Below, piece by piece: positions 9,228-18,639 of a stretch of 64,000 nucleotides of DNA. The position numbers were made by a program, and so were the translations under genes. The first letter of the stretch is position 1, and each line of letters opens with the position of its first letter. This DNA comes from Nakamurella sp. PAMC28650. Its GTDB lineage: Bacteria; Actinomycetota; Actinomycetes; Mycobacteriales; Nakamurellaceae. The notes beneath the pieces were generated by a model. It did no database searches and was not told the origin of the DNA. It saw nothing but the letters and a program-made list of their open reading frames with translations. Where the stretch lies: NCBI RefSeq assembly GCF_014303395.1, contig NZ_CP060298.1:1364001-1428000 (forward strand), in the 5' to 3' direction.

Positions 9228-10073
9228 ATGAAGTTGCTGCGGGTCGGCCCGGTCGGTGCGGAAATCCCGGTGGTGATGGACGGTGGCGGGCACACCTTCG
9301 ACGTGTCGTCGGTGACTGCCGACTTCGACGGCGCTTTCTTCGCGGGCGGTGGACTCGAGCGATTGGTCGCCGCCGCAGGTGATCTGCCGGGCATCGACCT
9401 CTCCGGCAAGCGGATCGGTCCGCCCATCGCCAGGCCGGGGGCCGTGCTCTGCATCGGGATGAACTACGCCGCACACGCCGCGGAGTCCGGCTCCGCGCCG
9501 CCGACCGTGCCGATCCTGTTCTACAAGTCGCCCAATACCGTGATCGGCCCCGACGACGAGGTGTTGATCCCGCGCGGCTCGGCCAAGACCGACTGGGAGG
9601 TGGAGCTGGGCGTCGTCATCGGGAAGACCGCCCGCTACCTGCCGTCCCGGGAAGCCGCACTGGAATGCGTTGCGGGGTACGTCTTGTCGAACGACGTCTC
9701 GGAGCGTGCCTTCCAGTTGGAGACCAGCGGCGGCCAGTGGTCCAAGGGCAAGAGCTGCGAGACCTTCAATCCGCTCGGGCCCTACCTGGTCACCGTGGAC
9801 GAGGTCGGGGACCCGCAGGGTCTGCGCCTGCAGTCCTGGGTCAACGGCGAGCCGCGGCAGGACTCCAACACGCGAGACATGATCTTCGATGTCGCGGAGA
9901 TCGTCTACCAGCTCAGCCAGGTGCTCGTGCTGGATCCGGGTGACCTGGTGAACACCGGCACGCCGCAGGGTGTTGCGCTCTCCGGCAGATTCCCGTTCCT
10001 GGAGGCCGGCGACGTGATGGAGCTGGAGATCGAGCGCCTGGGGCGGCAACGGCAGGTGCTCGGCCAGGCATGA
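9228..10073 (+). CDS. fumarylacetoacetate hydrolase (FAH) family protein
   Basis: 281 residues. An N-terminal cap of about 65 residues precedes the FAH catalytic domain. Metal-binding and catalytic features are present: [32 protein letters not shown], and [14 protein letters not shown], which is characteristic of the sugar-acid/ureidoglycolate branch. Family members cleave C-C or hydrolyse diketo acids, for example 2,4-diketo-3-deoxy-fuconate. The stop overlaps the start of the next gene by 4 bases (ATGA at 10070), so it is translationally coupled with the PxpA-like gene. The exact substrate is unknown. Confidence 0.87.
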   Translation: MKLLRVGPVGAEIPVVMDGGGHTFDVSSVTADFDGAFFAGGGLERLVAAAGDLPGIDLSGKRIGPPIARPGAVLCIGMNYAAHAAESGSAPPTVPILFYKSPNTVIGPDDEVLIPRGSAKTDWEVELGVVIGKTARYLPSREAALECVAGYVLSNDVSERAFQLETSGGQWSKGKSCETFNPLGPYLVTVDEVGDPQGLRLQSWVNGEPRQDSNTRDMIFDVAEIVYQLSQVLVLDPGDLVNTGTPQGVALSGRFPFLEAGDVMELEIERLGRQRQVLGQA

Positions 10074-10834
10074 CGACGGTGGATCTCAACGCCGATCTGG
10101 GTGAGAGTTTCGGCCGGTGGGTGCTCGGCGACGACGAGGCCATGCTCGACGTGGTGACGAGCGCCAACGTCGCCTGCGGATTCCATGCGGGGGACCCGTT
10201 GACGTTGCGCCGCACGGCGAAGGCCGCAGTGGAACGCGGCGTGGTGATTGGCGCGCAGGTCGGCTATCGGGACCTGGCCGGCTTCGGCCGGCGCTTCGTC
10301 GACATGGAAGTGGCCGACCTGACGGCCGAGATCATCTACCAGATCGGGGCCCTGGACGGCCTTTCCCGCAGTGTCGGCGGTCGCGTCCGCTACGTGAAAC
10401 CCCATGGTGCCCTGTACAACACGATCGTCACGCACCCCCTCCAGGCGGCAGCCGTCGTCGCCGCGGTCCTCGCCTACGACCCGACGCTGCCGGTCGTCGG
10501 TCTCCCGGGGTCGCTGTTCCTGCGGCTGGCCGAGGAAGCGGGCCTCACACCGGTCCGGGAGGCGTTCGCCGATCGCGCCTATACCGCCGACGGCAACCTC
10601 GTCTCCCGCCGGGAGCCGGGGGCGGTGCTGCACGATCCGTCCGAGATCGCCGACCGGGTGGTGGCACTGGTGCAGAACGGCGAGATCCGTGCGATCACCG
10701 GAGAGCGGGTGGCGGCACAGGCCGATTCGGTCTGCGTACACGGCGACTCACCGGGCGCCGTGCAGATCGCCGTCGCCGTCAGGTCCGCGCTCGCCGGGGC
10801 CGGGGTCGGCCTCCGGCCGTTCGTCACCACTTGA
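10070..10834 (+). CDS. pxpA: 5-oxoprolinase subunit PxpA (LamB/YcsF family)
   Basis: 254 residues, full length for the family. Hallmarks are [14 protein letters not shown] at the start, [13 protein letters not shown], the [15 protein letters not shown] stretch, KPHGALYN and [11 protein letters not shown] at the end. PxpA works with PxpB and PxpC in ATP-dependent opening of 5-oxoproline to glutamate. Neither PxpB nor PxpC is encoded nearby, so the partners are elsewhere or this copy has another role. It starts inside the stop of the FAH gene and is followed by a peptidase gene after about 190 bases. Confidence 0.9.
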   Translation: MTTVDLNADLGESFGRWVLGDDEAMLDVVTSANVACGFHAGDPLTLRRTAKAAVERGVVIGAQVGYRDLAGFGRRFVDMEVADLTAEIIYQIGALDGLSRSVGGRVRYVKPHGALYNTIVTHPLQAAAVVAAVLAYDPTLPVVGLPGSLFLRLAEEAGLTPVREAFADRAYTADGNLVSRREPGAVLHDPSEIADRVVALVQNGEIRAITGERVAAQADSVCVHGDSPGAVQIAVAVRSALAGAGVGLRPFVTT

Positions 10835-11026
10835 GCCGTCGGCAGCGGACCAGCGTCGGGAGCGGAAGCGGGAGCTGGAATCAGGAGATGGCCGAGGACG
10901 GAATCGCTGGACCTGTTGCAGCGCAACGCCCCGGCTCCGGAGCGGTCCCCCGGGGCCTGCCGCGGGAGCAGGAATGGCTCCCGGCGGTGCGAAGATGGGA
11001 CGACGCCAGACGGGAGGAACCACGAG

Positions 11027-12412
11027 ATGACCGAACCGACAGCAGCGCCGCGGAAGTCCACCCTGCCGACGACCGCGGAGTTCGCCGAGTACATGGGTTC
11101 CGGATGGGCCGAGCCCTCCGGCGAGATACCCGCCGCGGCGCCGGTTGCGGCGTACGCCGCGGTCCGGCGCCAGGCCCTCTCGGCGTCGTTCCCCGGCCGC
11201 CGCCTGTTCATCCCGGCCGGTGAGGAGGCGATCCGCTCCAATGACGTCGAGTACGAGTTCCGGGCTCATTCGGCGTTCGTCCACCTGACGGGCTGGGGGT
11301 TCGGTGCGGTGCCGGGTTCGGTCCTGGTCCTGACGCCCCGGGAGGGCGGCCACGCGGCCACCCTCCATCTGCCGCCGCCGGCCGGGCCGGGCTCCCCTGC
11401 GATGTTCACCGACCACGGTCGGGGCGAGTTCTGGATCGGGCCGCAGCCCGCGCTCGCGGAGCTGGCAGCCCAGTTCCTCATCGACACCGCCGATCTCGGC
11501 GATCTGTCGGCACCAGGGGAGGGCGATCTCCAGGTCGGCGCGAGCGCCGAGCTGGACCGGGCCCTGTCCGAACTCCGGCTGGTCAAGGACGACTTCGAGA
11601 TCGCCGAACTGCAGAAGGCCGTCGACGCCACGTCCGCCGGCTTCGACGACGTCGTCCGCGCCCTCCCCGATGCGCAGAAGCACCCGCGGGGTGAGCGGGT
11701 CATCGAAGGTGCGTTCGGCAACCGGGCCAGGGTCGAGGGCAACGGCGTCGGCTACGGGTCGGTGGTCGCCTCCGGCGGGCACGCCTGCGTCCTGCACTGG
11801 TGGCGCAACGACGGTCCCGTCGAACCCGGCGACCTCCTGCTGGTGGACGCCGGTATGGAGATGGACAGCTGCTACACCGCCGACATCACCCGCACCCTGC
11901 CGGTTTCCGGGATCTTCTCGCAGGTGCAACGGCAGATCTACCAGGCCGTCCTGGATGCCGCGGATGCTGCGGTGGCGATCGTCCGGCCCGGTATCCGATT
12001 CCACGAGATCCACCAGGCCGCGATGGAGGTCATCGCCGCCCGCCTGGAGGATTGGGGTCTGCTGCCGGTGCCCGCCGCGCAGGCGCTCGAGCCGGACCAG
12101 CAACAGCACCGCCGGTACATGGTGCACGGGACGAGCCATCACCTCGGGCTGGACGTGCACGACTGCGCGCAGGCGCGTCATGAGCACTATGCCGACGGGG
12201 TCCTGGTGCCGGGCATGGTCTTCACCATCGAACCAGGGCTGTACTTCCGCGACGACGATCTGACCGTGCCGCCCGAGTACCGCGGCATCGGCGTCCGGAT
12301 CGAGGACGACATCCTGGTCACGCAGGACGGCTGCCGGAACCTGTCCGGCGCCATTCCGCGGACGGCCGACGACGTCGAATCCTGGGTCGGCAGCATGGCT
12401 GAACTGCGATGA
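11027..12412 (+). CDS. Xaa-Pro aminopeptidase (M24B)
   Basis: 461 residues from the ATG at 11027, preceded by a strong GGGAGGAAC ribosome site. The N-terminal aminopeptidase-P domain (about residues 30-175) is followed by a pita-bread M24 metallopeptidase domain. Metal ligands are visible: Asp in LLVDAGMEMD and TADITRT, His in MVHGTSHHLGLDVHD, Glu in FTIEPGLY and GVRIEDDILVT. It releases N-terminal residues preceding proline in the cytoplasm. It shares direction with the PxpA gene upstream and the acyl-CoA dehydrogenase gene downstream (18-base gap), so an amino-acid catabolic operon is plausible. Confidence 0.92.
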   Translation: MTEPTAAPRKSTLPTTAEFAEYMGSGWAEPSGEIPAAAPVAAYAAVRRQALSASFPGRRLFIPAGEEAIRSNDVEYEFRAHSAFVHLTGWGFGAVPGSVLVLTPREGGHAATLHLPPPAGPGSPAMFTDHGRGEFWIGPQPALAELAAQFLIDTADLGDLSAPGEGDLQVGASAELDRALSELRLVKDDFEIAELQKAVDATSAGFDDVVRALPDAQKHPRGERVIEGAFGNRARVEGNGVGYGSVVASGGHACVLHWWRNDGPVEPGDLLLVDAGMEMDSCYTADITRTLPVSGIFSQVQRQIYQAVLDAADAAVAIVRPGIRFHEIHQAAMEVIAARLEDWGLLPVPAAQALEPDQQQHRRYMVHGTSHHLGLDVHDCAQARHEHYADGVLVPGMVFTIEPGLYFRDDDLTVPPEYRGIGVRIEDDILVTQDGCRNLSGAIPRTADDVESWVGSMAELR

Positions 12413-12430
12413 CGCCGCCGGGACGCCGCC

Positions 12431-13648
12431 ATGATTACCGTGGTGGGCATGACTGTTGCAGACGATATCCTCCAGATGCCTCTCCTCCCGGGTGATCTGT
12501 TCGGCTACGAATCGATGCTGACCCCCGCCGAGTGGGAGCTGATCACGGCGACCCGCAGTTTTCTCGCCGAGCACGTCGCGCCGATCGCCGAGGAATGCTG
12601 GGCCAAGGCCGAGTTCCCCTTCCAGATCATCGAGCCGATGTCGAAGGTGGGCATCGTCGGGCTGCCGTACGGGTTGGACGGAAAACCGCCGGTCGGGCAG
12701 CTGCTGACCGGGTGGCTCGGTCTGGAGATCTCTCGCATCGACCCGTCGATCGCCACCTTCTACGGTGTGCACAACGGTCTGGCGATGGGCAGCATCTTCC
12801 AGTGCGGGTCCCAGGAGCAGAAGGACCGGTGGCTACCGGCGATGCAGCGGATGGAACTGATCGGAGCATTCGGGCTGACCGAGCCGGACGGCGGCTCCGA
12901 CGTGTCCGGTGGCATGCGCACCACCGCACGCCGCGACGGCGACCACTGGGTGCTCAACGGTGCGAAGCGCTGGATCGGAAATGCGACGTTCTCGGATCTG
13001 ACGATCATCTGGGCCAGGGACGAGGCCGACGACCAGGTCAAGGGGTTCGTCGTGGAGAAGGGCACCCCGGGTTTCGTCGCGACCAAGATCGAGCGGAAGC
13101 TGTCGCTGCGGACCGTGCAGAATGCCGACATCCTGCTGTCCGACTGCCGGGTGAGCGAGGACAACCGGCTGGCGGAGGCCAACTCCTTCCGTGACACCAG
13201 CAGGGTGTTGCGCACCACCCGCGGTGGCGTCACCTGGTCGGCGGTCGGTTGCCAGATCGGTGCCTACGAGGCGGCGGTGGCCTACGCCAAGGAACGCATC
13301 CAGTTCGGCAAGCCGATCGGGCACTTCCAGCTGATCCAGGACCTGCTGGCGCGAATGCTCGGCAACATCACCGCGTCGCTCGGGATGGCGGTCAGGGTGG
13401 CCCAGCTCCAGCAGGAGGGTATCTTCCGCGACGAGCAGGCGGCGCTGGCCAAGTGGTACTCCACCACCCGGCTGCGCGAGACCGCCGCCTGGGCACGAGA
13501 GTTGATGGGCGGCAACGGGATTCTGCTGGACCGTGACGCCGTCCGGTTCTTCGCCGACGCGGAGGCGCTGTATTCCTACGAAGGCACGGCCCAGATGAAC
13601 GCGCTGATCGTCGGCCGGTCGATCACCGGCAAGAGCGCCTTCGTCTGA
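12431..13648 (+). CDS. acyl-CoA dehydrogenase, glutaryl-CoA dehydrogenase-like
   Basis: 405 residues from the ATG at 12431; a second in-frame ATG at 12449 has a better purine-rich GGTGGGC upstream and may be the true start. The three domains of FAD acyl-CoA dehydrogenases are present: the helical N-domain, a beta-domain with GLTEPDGGSD and WIGNATFSD, and a C-terminal helical domain with QFGKPIGHFQLIQ. SYEGTAQMNALIVGR near the end carries the Glu in the position of the catalytic base and resembles glutaryl-CoA dehydrogenases. It oxidises an acyl-CoA with electrons going to ETF; the substrate is unproven. Confidence 0.87.
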   Translation: MITVVGMTVADDILQMPLLPGDLFGYESMLTPAEWELITATRSFLAEHVAPIAEECWAKAEFPFQIIEPMSKVGIVGLPYGLDGKPPVGQLLTGWLGLEISRIDPSIATFYGVHNGLAMGSIFQCGSQEQKDRWLPAMQRMELIGAFGLTEPDGGSDVSGGMRTTARRDGDHWVLNGAKRWIGNATFSDLTIIWARDEADDQVKGFVVEKGTPGFVATKIERKLSLRTVQNADILLSDCRVSEDNRLAEANSFRDTSRVLRTTRGGVTWSAVGCQIGAYEAAVAYAKERIQFGKPIGHFQLIQDLLARMLGNITASLGMAVRVAQLQQEGIFRDEQAALAKWYSTTRLRETAAWARELMGGNGILLDRDAVRFFADAEALYSYEGTAQMNALIVGRSITGKSAFV

Positions 13649-13679
13649 TCTGCCGGGGGATCACCCTTTTCCCCGGTGA

Positions 13680-13691
13680 CCCCTCGAGGGG
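13680..13691. promoter_or_regulatory. perfect 12-bp palindrome upstream of PEP mutase-family gene
   Basis: CCCCTCGAGGGG lies between the acyl-CoA dehydrogenase stop and the next gene. It follows a G/C-rich inverted stretch and TTTT around 13660-13672, so the region could be a terminator. The self-complementary core could also be an operator. Confidence 0.35.
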
Positions 13692-13752
13692 CTCAACATC
13701 ATTCGGCTCCCCGAGGATTCACCGTCAAACACGAGCCAGGAGAAAACCTCCG

Positions 13753-14508
13753 ATGTCCGAGTCGTTGTCGTCCAGGGCCACCACGTTCCTCGGTCTGCAT
13801 CAACCGGGCCGCCCGGTCGTGCTGCCCACCATCTGGGATGCGTGGTCGGCCAGGCTGGCGGAGAGCGCCGGGTTCTCGGGTCTGACGGTAGGGAGCCACC
13901 CGGCGGCCAACTCGATCGGCAAACCGGACAACGAGGGCCTGACCTTCGACGAACTGCTGACCAGGGTCGCCCAGATCACCGCAGCCGTCGACCTCCCGGT
14001 CTCGGTCGACATCGAGTCCGGCTACGGCGCCACGCCGCAGCGTCTGGTCGAGGGGCTGATCTCCGTCGGGGCGGTCGGTTTCAACATCGAGGACACCGTG
14101 CACAGCGAGGGCGGCCGGCTGCGCGACGCCCAGGAGCACGCGGACCTGGTCGGCGCACTGCGCGCCGCTTCCGACGCCGCCGGGGTGCACCTGGTGATCA
14201 ATGCCCGCACCGACCTGTTCGTCAAGCAGATCGGTGACGCTTCCGACCGCGTCGAGCGGGCGGTCGCCCGGCTGAAGCTGTGCGCAGACGCCGGAGCGGA
14301 CGTGCTGTACCCCGTGGGTGGCCACGATGCGGCGACCTGGGCCGGGCTGGCCGCGGCCCTTCCGCTGCCGGTCAACGCCATCGCGTTCCCCGAGAAGGAG
14401 AGCCTCGCGGACTACGCGCCGTCGGGTGTCGGCCGGATCAGCTTCGGCCCGCGTCTGCAGAACGTGCTCGGCGATGCGGCCACCGAGATGCTGAAGGTCT
14501 GGAAGTAG
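13753..14508 (+). CDS. isocitrate lyase/phosphoenolpyruvate mutase family protein
   Basis: 251 residues with AGGAG about 10 bases before the ATG. It is a TIM-barrel enzyme: PTIWDAWSARLAE near the start, SVDIESGYG carrying the metal-binding acidic residue, GFNIEDTVH, and INARTDLF. The catalytic Cys-containing loop of true isocitrate lyases (KKCGH) is absent; the equivalent segment reads SHPAANSIGKPDN. The reaction could therefore be an oxaloacetate hydrolase, carboxyphosphonoenolpyruvate mutase or methylisocitrate-lyase-like cleavage. It is the last gene of the plus-strand catabolic run and is convergent with trmB, 12 bases away. Confidence 0.85.
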   Translation: MSESLSSRATTFLGLHQPGRPVVLPTIWDAWSARLAESAGFSGLTVGSHPAANSIGKPDNEGLTFDELLTRVAQITAAVDLPVSVDIESGYGATPQRLVEGLISVGAVGFNIEDTVHSEGGRLRDAQEHADLVGALRAASDAAGVHLVINARTDLFVKQIGDASDRVERAVARLKLCADAGADVLYPVGGHDAATWAGLAAALPLPVNAIAFPEKESLADYAPSGVGRISFGPRLQNVLGDAATEMLKVWK

Positions 14509-14520
14509 TCGCGACGTTCC

Positions 14521-15249
14521 CTAGCGGCGGGTGAACTCCACGTCGAAGATCTCCCGCCCCGCCGCCAGGCCGCGCCGCTCGAAACGCGTACGCGGGCGGA
14601 ACTCGGGTCGGGCGGCCCAGCCGGGGTGGGCATTGCGGAGGCCCTTGGTCGTGGTGCACACCGCGAGCATCTGCTCTGCGTAGGGCGCCCAGTCGGTGGC
14701 CAGGCGGAACGTTCCGCCGCGGCGGAGTCTGGAGGCCACCAGTTCGGCGAACGCAGGCGTCACCAGGCGGCGCTTGAGATGCTTCGTCTTCGGCCAGGGA
14801 TCGGGGAAGAAGAGCCACGCCTCGTCGAGGCTGCCCGGTGCGATGAGGTCCGTCAGGATCTGGACCCCGTCGCCCCGCATCACCCGGACGTTCGTGGTCC
14901 CGGTGCGGGCCAGGTGGTGAAACGTCTGGGCCACACCGGGTTTGTACACCTCGACGGCCATCAGATTCACTTCGGGCCGCGCCAGCCCCATGGCGGCGGT
15001 CGACTCGCCCATGCCGGAGCCGATCTCGATCACCAGAGGGGCCGGGCGTCCGAAGACCTGGTCCGCGTCGAATGGATTCGCTGCGCCGAACGACTCAGGA
15101 TCGAGGTACCAGTCGTCTGCATGTTCGGTCCAGGCCCGTCGCTGGACGTCGTTCAGCCGGCCGCCGCGGGGGTGGAAGCTGACGACTCGTCGAAAGTGCG
15201 CGGGCAGACCGTCATTCGGCGTGGCGGTTCGGATCCGCGAGTCCTGCAT
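14521..15249 (-). CDS. trmB: tRNA (guanine-N7-)-methyltransferase
   Basis: 242 residues from the ATG at 15249. The SAM-binding motif IEIGSGMGEST and the family signature LFFPDPWPKTKH are both intact, with RRLVTPAF following as expected. TrmB methylates guanine 46 in the variable loop of tRNAs. The frame stays open upstream of 15249, but that part is Gln/Arg/Asp-rich antisense sequence to the next gene and not protein-like. It is divergent from the TVP38-type gene, with 63 bases between the starts. Confidence 0.93.
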   Translation of the reverse strand: MQDSRIRTATPNDGLPAHFRRVVSFHPRGGRLNDVQRRAWTEHADDWYLDPESFGAANPFDADQVFGRPAPLVIEIGSGMGESTAAMGLARPEVNLMAVEVYKPGVAQTFHHLARTGTTNVRVMRGDGVQILTDLIAPGSLDEAWLFFPDPWPKTKHLKRRLVTPAFAELVASRLRRGGTFRLATDWAPYAEQMLAVCTTTKGLRNAHPGWAARPEFRPRTRFERRGLAAGREIFDVEFTRR

Positions 15250-15312
15250 GTCCGCGAGGGTAGGGCGCTCGCCGGTCGAAACGCCAATCAGCGGCTCTGG
15301 GAAGATGGACCG

Positions 15313-16008
15313 ATGCCGCCCGGAACGAGTGCGACCTCGGTACCGACGATCAGCAGACGGTTGATCTGGCAGGCGGTCGGTCTGTTGCTGCTGGTCGGAG
15401 CGATGGTGGTCCTCGCCCTGACCGTCGGACTGCCCGACGTCGCGGCTCTGCGGGCCGACCTGGCGCAGAGGGGATGGTGGGCCGGTGTGGTGTTCGCCGG
15501 GATCTACGCCGCTGCCACCCTGTCGCCCCTGCCGAAGACGGTGCTGACCCTTGCCTCGGGTGCACTGTTCGGCGTGCCCGTCGGGCTGGCGGTGGTCCTG
15601 GTCGGGGCGAACGTCGGTGCCGTCGTGGGGTTCTGGATCGGCCGGGCGCTGGGCCGGGAAACGGTGCGCCGGCTGGTCGGAACGAGGGTCGATCGTTTCG
15701 ACGACCTGCTGGGCCGCCGCGGATTCCTGGCCATCCTGACGGCCCGGCTGATCCCGGTCGTCCCGTTCACCGCCGTGAACTACCTGGCCGGGCTGACCGT
15801 GGTGCGCCTGCGTGACTTCGTCGCCGGAACGGCACTGGGCATGATCCCGGCCACGACCGCGTACGTGACGGTCGGCGCCTACGGCGCCACACCGGGATCG
15901 TGGCCGTTCCTGGCCGCCGTCGCGGCGCTGGTCCTGCTGACGTTGGTCGGCGGGGTGGTGACCCATCGGCGGCGCCGGGCCCGACTGGTCAGGCGTCCCG
16001 CCTGTTGA
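15313..16008 (+). CDS. TVP38/TMEM64 (DedA-like) family membrane protein
   Basis: 231 residues. The first helix (about 17-38) is followed by the SNARE-associated/VTT domain. GALFGVPVGLAVVLVGANVGAVVGFWIGRALGR is the conserved glycine-rich re-entrant region, given here in part as GANVGAVVGFWIGR, and RLIPVVPFTAVNYLAGLT is the family signature. Five to six membrane segments are expected, with a basic C-terminal tail (RRRRARLVRR). Relatives are lipid scramblases or transporters of undecaprenyl-phosphate-type lipids; the role here is not known. Its 3' end overlaps the convergent ABC permease gene by 20 bases. Confidence 0.87.
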   Translation: MPPGTSATSVPTISRRLIWQAVGLLLLVGAMVVLALTVGLPDVAALRADLAQRGWWAGVVFAGIYAAATLSPLPKTVLTLASGALFGVPVGLAVVLVGANVGAVVGFWIGRALGRETVRRLVGTRVDRFDDLLGRRGFLAILTARLIPVVPFTAVNYLAGLTVVRLRDFVAGTALGMIPATTAYVTVGAYGATPGSWPFLAAVAALVLLTLVGGVVTHRRRRARLVRRPAC

Positions 16009-16741
16009 GCACGAAGGCGGCGATCAGCCAGAGGACGACGGCGGTGGCCAGGAAGACCAGTAGCCCCTGGATCGGGCTCGGCCCGGAGGTCTTCACCACG
16101 TCCCGGATGCCGGCGACGTCGAAGGTCGGGGTGACGAACTCGTTGCCGGCCGTGAACGGCAACCACGGAGCGACCTTCGGCCCGACCGTCGGGATCAGCG
16201 TGAACAGCGATTCCACCAGCAGCGGCCAGAGCAGCAGCAGGGTGATGGCACCCGCGGACTGACGGAGCAGGGTGCCGACCGATACCGCGATGACGGCGGC
16301 GATGGCGAACAGCGCCGCGTAGCCCGCGACCTCCCGCCAGGCCTCGCCCTGCAGGACGAACGGCAGTGGCGGCTCCTTGGCCAGTGCCTTGGCCAGGAAG
16401 AAGGCCGCCATCGCGCAGACGAATCCGACGACCGCGCCGACGGCGGCCAGCAGCAGCGTCTTGGCGAGCAGGACGTTGGTCCGCTTCGGCACGGCCAGGA
16501 ACGTGCTGCGCAGCGTCGAGAAGCGGTACTCCGTGGTGACGGCGAGGGTCGCCATCACCATGAAGATGTCGAGCCCGAGCCCGACGCCGCGCAGTGCGAA
16601 GTACGGAATGGCCTGGCGCCCGCGGTCACCCAGACCGATGGCCAACGCGATGAGCAGCGACGCCGCGACGCTGGCTGCGACGCACCAGTAGGGCGACTTG
16701 GTCGAGAACAGTTTGATGCGTTCGACGGTGATCAGGCTCAT
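15989..16741 (-). CDS. ABC transporter permease (ABC-2 type)
   Basis: 250 residues from the ATG at 16741, with GAAGGGAAG upstream. Six hydrophobic segments are visible; the loop TTEYRFSTLRSTFLAVPKR between helices 2 and 3 is typical of ABC-2 permeases of the CcmB/bacteriocin-immunity type. It lies 4 bases after the ATPase gene, so the two form a transporter. Such pairs export lipids, peptides or drugs; the substrate is not evident. Confidence 0.86.
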   Translation of the reverse strand: MSLITVERIKLFSTKSPYWCVAASVAASLLIALAIGLGDRGRQAIPYFALRGVGLGLDIFMVMATLAVTTEYRFSTLRSTFLAVPKRTNVLLAKTLLLAAVGAVVGFVCAMAAFFLAKALAKEPPLPFVLQGEAWREVAGYAALFAIAAVIAVSVGTLLRQSAGAITLLLLWPLLVESLFTLIPTVGPKVAPWLPFTAGNEFVTPTFDVAGIRDVVKTSGPSPIQGLLVFLATAVVLWLIAAFVLNRRDA

Positions 16742-16745
16742 CGGG

Positions 16746-17792
16746 TCACTTCCCTTCGGCGTACGGGTTCGGCGCGGATCCGCCGGGCATCGGCTGCCGT
16801 GCAGGTGGCACCGGCAACGGCGGGGGTGGTGATGGATGGGGTGACGGCGGTGGCGCGCCGGCCGGCAGCATCGGGTCCCGGCCGACGGTGAATCCGTGTC
16901 CGCCGTACTCCACCGAATCACCGGTGAGCTGCATGAACGCTTCCTCCAACGAGCCCTGCACCCCGGCCAGCTCGTGCAGGGTGATGCCGGCGGCAGCGGC
17001 GATGTCACCCACCTGCTCGATCGGCGCGTTGTGCACCGTGAGTGCCGGCCCATCGGTGGTGATTCGGATGTTGTTGCGCACCAGCAGGTCTGTGAGCTGG
17101 GGGAGTTGCGGCGAGCGCACCCGGACGGTGGCTTCGGTGGACTGCTGGATGAAGTCGGCGGTACTCGCGTCGGCGATCAGGCGGCCACGGCCGATGACGA
17201 TGAGATGCTGTGCCGTCACCGCCATCTCGGACAGCAGGTGGGATGACACGAAGACGGTGCGACCGGCCGCGGCCAGACTCTGCATGAACTGCCGAATCCA
17301 GAGGATGCCCTCCGGATCCAGTCCGTTGACCGGCTCGTCGAAGAGCAGTACCTCCGGGTCGCCGAGGATCGCCCCGGCCAGGCCGAGGCGCTGTTTCATC
17401 CCGAGCGAGAACTTGCCGACCGACTTGGTGGCCACCGAAGTCAGGCCGACGGTCTCCAGGACCTCGTCGACCCGCTTCCTCGAGAGGCCGTTGGACGCCG
17501 CCATCCACCGAAGATGCGAGCGCGCGGAGCGGTTGGGGTGCACCCAGTTCGCGTCCAGCAACGCCCCGACCTGGGTCAGGGGCTTGACCAGGGACGCGTA
17601 CCGCTTTCCGGCGATCAGCGCCTGGCCGGCGGTCGGGTTGTCCAACCCCAGGATCATCCGCATGGTGGTGGACTTGCCGGCGCCGTTGGGTCCGAGGAAG
17701 CCGGTCACCATGCCGGGCCGGACGACGAAGGACAGTTGGTCGACGGCCTTGGTCTGGCCGAAGGTCTTGGACAGTGCCGAAACTTCGATCAT
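16746..17792 (-). CDS. ABC transporter ATP-binding protein
   Basis: 348 residues. All nucleotide-binding motifs are intact: Walker A GPNGAGKST (about residue 36), signature FSLGMKQRLGLA, Walker B VLLFDEPVNGLDPEG and the switch His in SSHLLSE. It is a CcmA/DrrA-type exporter ATPase. The last ~45 residues are an unusual Pro-rich tail (GAPPPSPHPSPPPPLPVPP) that is not part of the fold. Its partner permease follows after 4 bases. Confidence 0.92.
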   Translation of the reverse strand: MIEVSALSKTFGQTKAVDQLSFVVRPGMVTGFLGPNGAGKSTTMRMILGLDNPTAGQALIAGKRYASLVKPLTQVGALLDANWVHPNRSARSHLRWMAASNGLSRKRVDEVLETVGLTSVATKSVGKFSLGMKQRLGLAGAILGDPEVLLFDEPVNGLDPEGILWIRQFMQSLAAAGRTVFVSSHLLSEMAVTAQHLIVIGRGRLIADASTADFIQQSTEATVRVRSPQLPQLTDLLVRNNIRITTDGPALTVHNAPIEQVGDIAAAAGITLHELAGVQGSLEEAFMQLTGDSVEYGGHGFTVGRDPMLPAGAPPPSPHPSPPPPLPVPPARQPMPGGSAPNPYAEGK

Positions 17793-17894
17793 GTCGTCAT
17801 CCTGCAGCAGTCGGGCCGCTGCCGGGACAAAGTGGAGGTTTCTGGCGGCGCCGCCATGCCCGGTTGCTGCCGGGTTGACGATCGCCGTCCGAAT

Positions 17895-18599
17895 TCAGTC
17901 GGACGCGGGCGTTCTCCGGCCGAGGCGTCGCAGGCCGTCATGAGCCGTCACCGCGACGCGTGCGGTGTCGGGCAGGACCTGCTTCGCCAGTGGGGGTGCC
18001 GGATCAGTTGCCAGGGCCGGGGCTGGTCCGGTTGTCGTTGCCGGGGCCGTTGTGGGACCGCCGGTCGCGGCCGTGGTGATGGTGATGGCACGACCGGCGA
18101 CCGGGAAGGCCGAGACGGCCAGCACCAGACAGGCGATCGCGGCGGGTACCTCCACGCCGGCGGCCATGGCGATCGACATGACCTTGGCATGACCCGGTGC
18201 AGACGTGGTGACGTCCACCCAGGCGTCGATGGCCAGCAGGGCGGAGGTGAACGCGGCCGGGAGGGCCCGACGCGGGCTGCGCCGCCACTGCAGGATGCCC
18301 GTCAGGATCAGACCGATCGCCTCGGCGACGTCGACCCCGGTCCACATCAGCGACCAGTTGCGGGCGCGCGCGGTGTTCGGCAGCCTGAACGAGAGGTAGA
18401 GCAGCCAGGGCACCAGCAGCAACCCGCATCCGATCAGCACGGGTCCGAAGATCCGATGACGGTCCTTGAACCATGTGTGCACGAATTCGAGAGTAGGTCG
18501 CAATTCCGATGAGGGGGTGGCCGGAGGCTGTGTGCCTCCTGTGGGTGGCCGTGCCTGCGTCGACCATGTGCCGGTGCCGGTGCCGGTGCCCGTGGTCAC
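17895..18599 (-). CDS. four-helix hypothetical membrane protein
   Basis: 234 residues from a GTG at 18599. The first 35 residues are low-complexity, beginning with repeated Gly-Thr, so the true start may be further in, before ELRPTLEFVHTWF. Four hydrophobic helices follow (about residues 52-74, 86-106, 115-133 and 142-165), then a Pro/Thr/Ala-rich tail of about 60 residues. No family was recognised. It is the last gene of the minus-strand series that begins with the WXG100 gene and may belong to the type VII locus. Confidence 0.6.
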   Translation of the reverse strand: MTTGTGTGTGTWSTQARPPTGGTQPPATPSSELRPTLEFVHTWFKDRHRIFGPVLIGCGLLLVPWLLYLSFRLPNTARARNWSLMWTGVDVAEAIGLILTGILQWRRSPRRALPAAFTSALLAIDAWVDVTTSAPGHAKVMSIAMAAGVEVPAAIACLVLAVSAFPVAGRAITITTAATGGPTTAPATTTGPAPALATDPAPPLAKQVLPDTARVAVTAHDGLRRLGRRTPASD

Positions 18600-18639
18600 G
18601 AGTCGCGTAGTGCTCGGGCGGCCGGTGCGGGCCGGCCTG

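Noticed and set aside
10748-12772. Long open frame antisense to the aminopeptidase gene
   Set aside because: Composition typical of shadow frames; the sense strand encodes a complete M24B peptidase.
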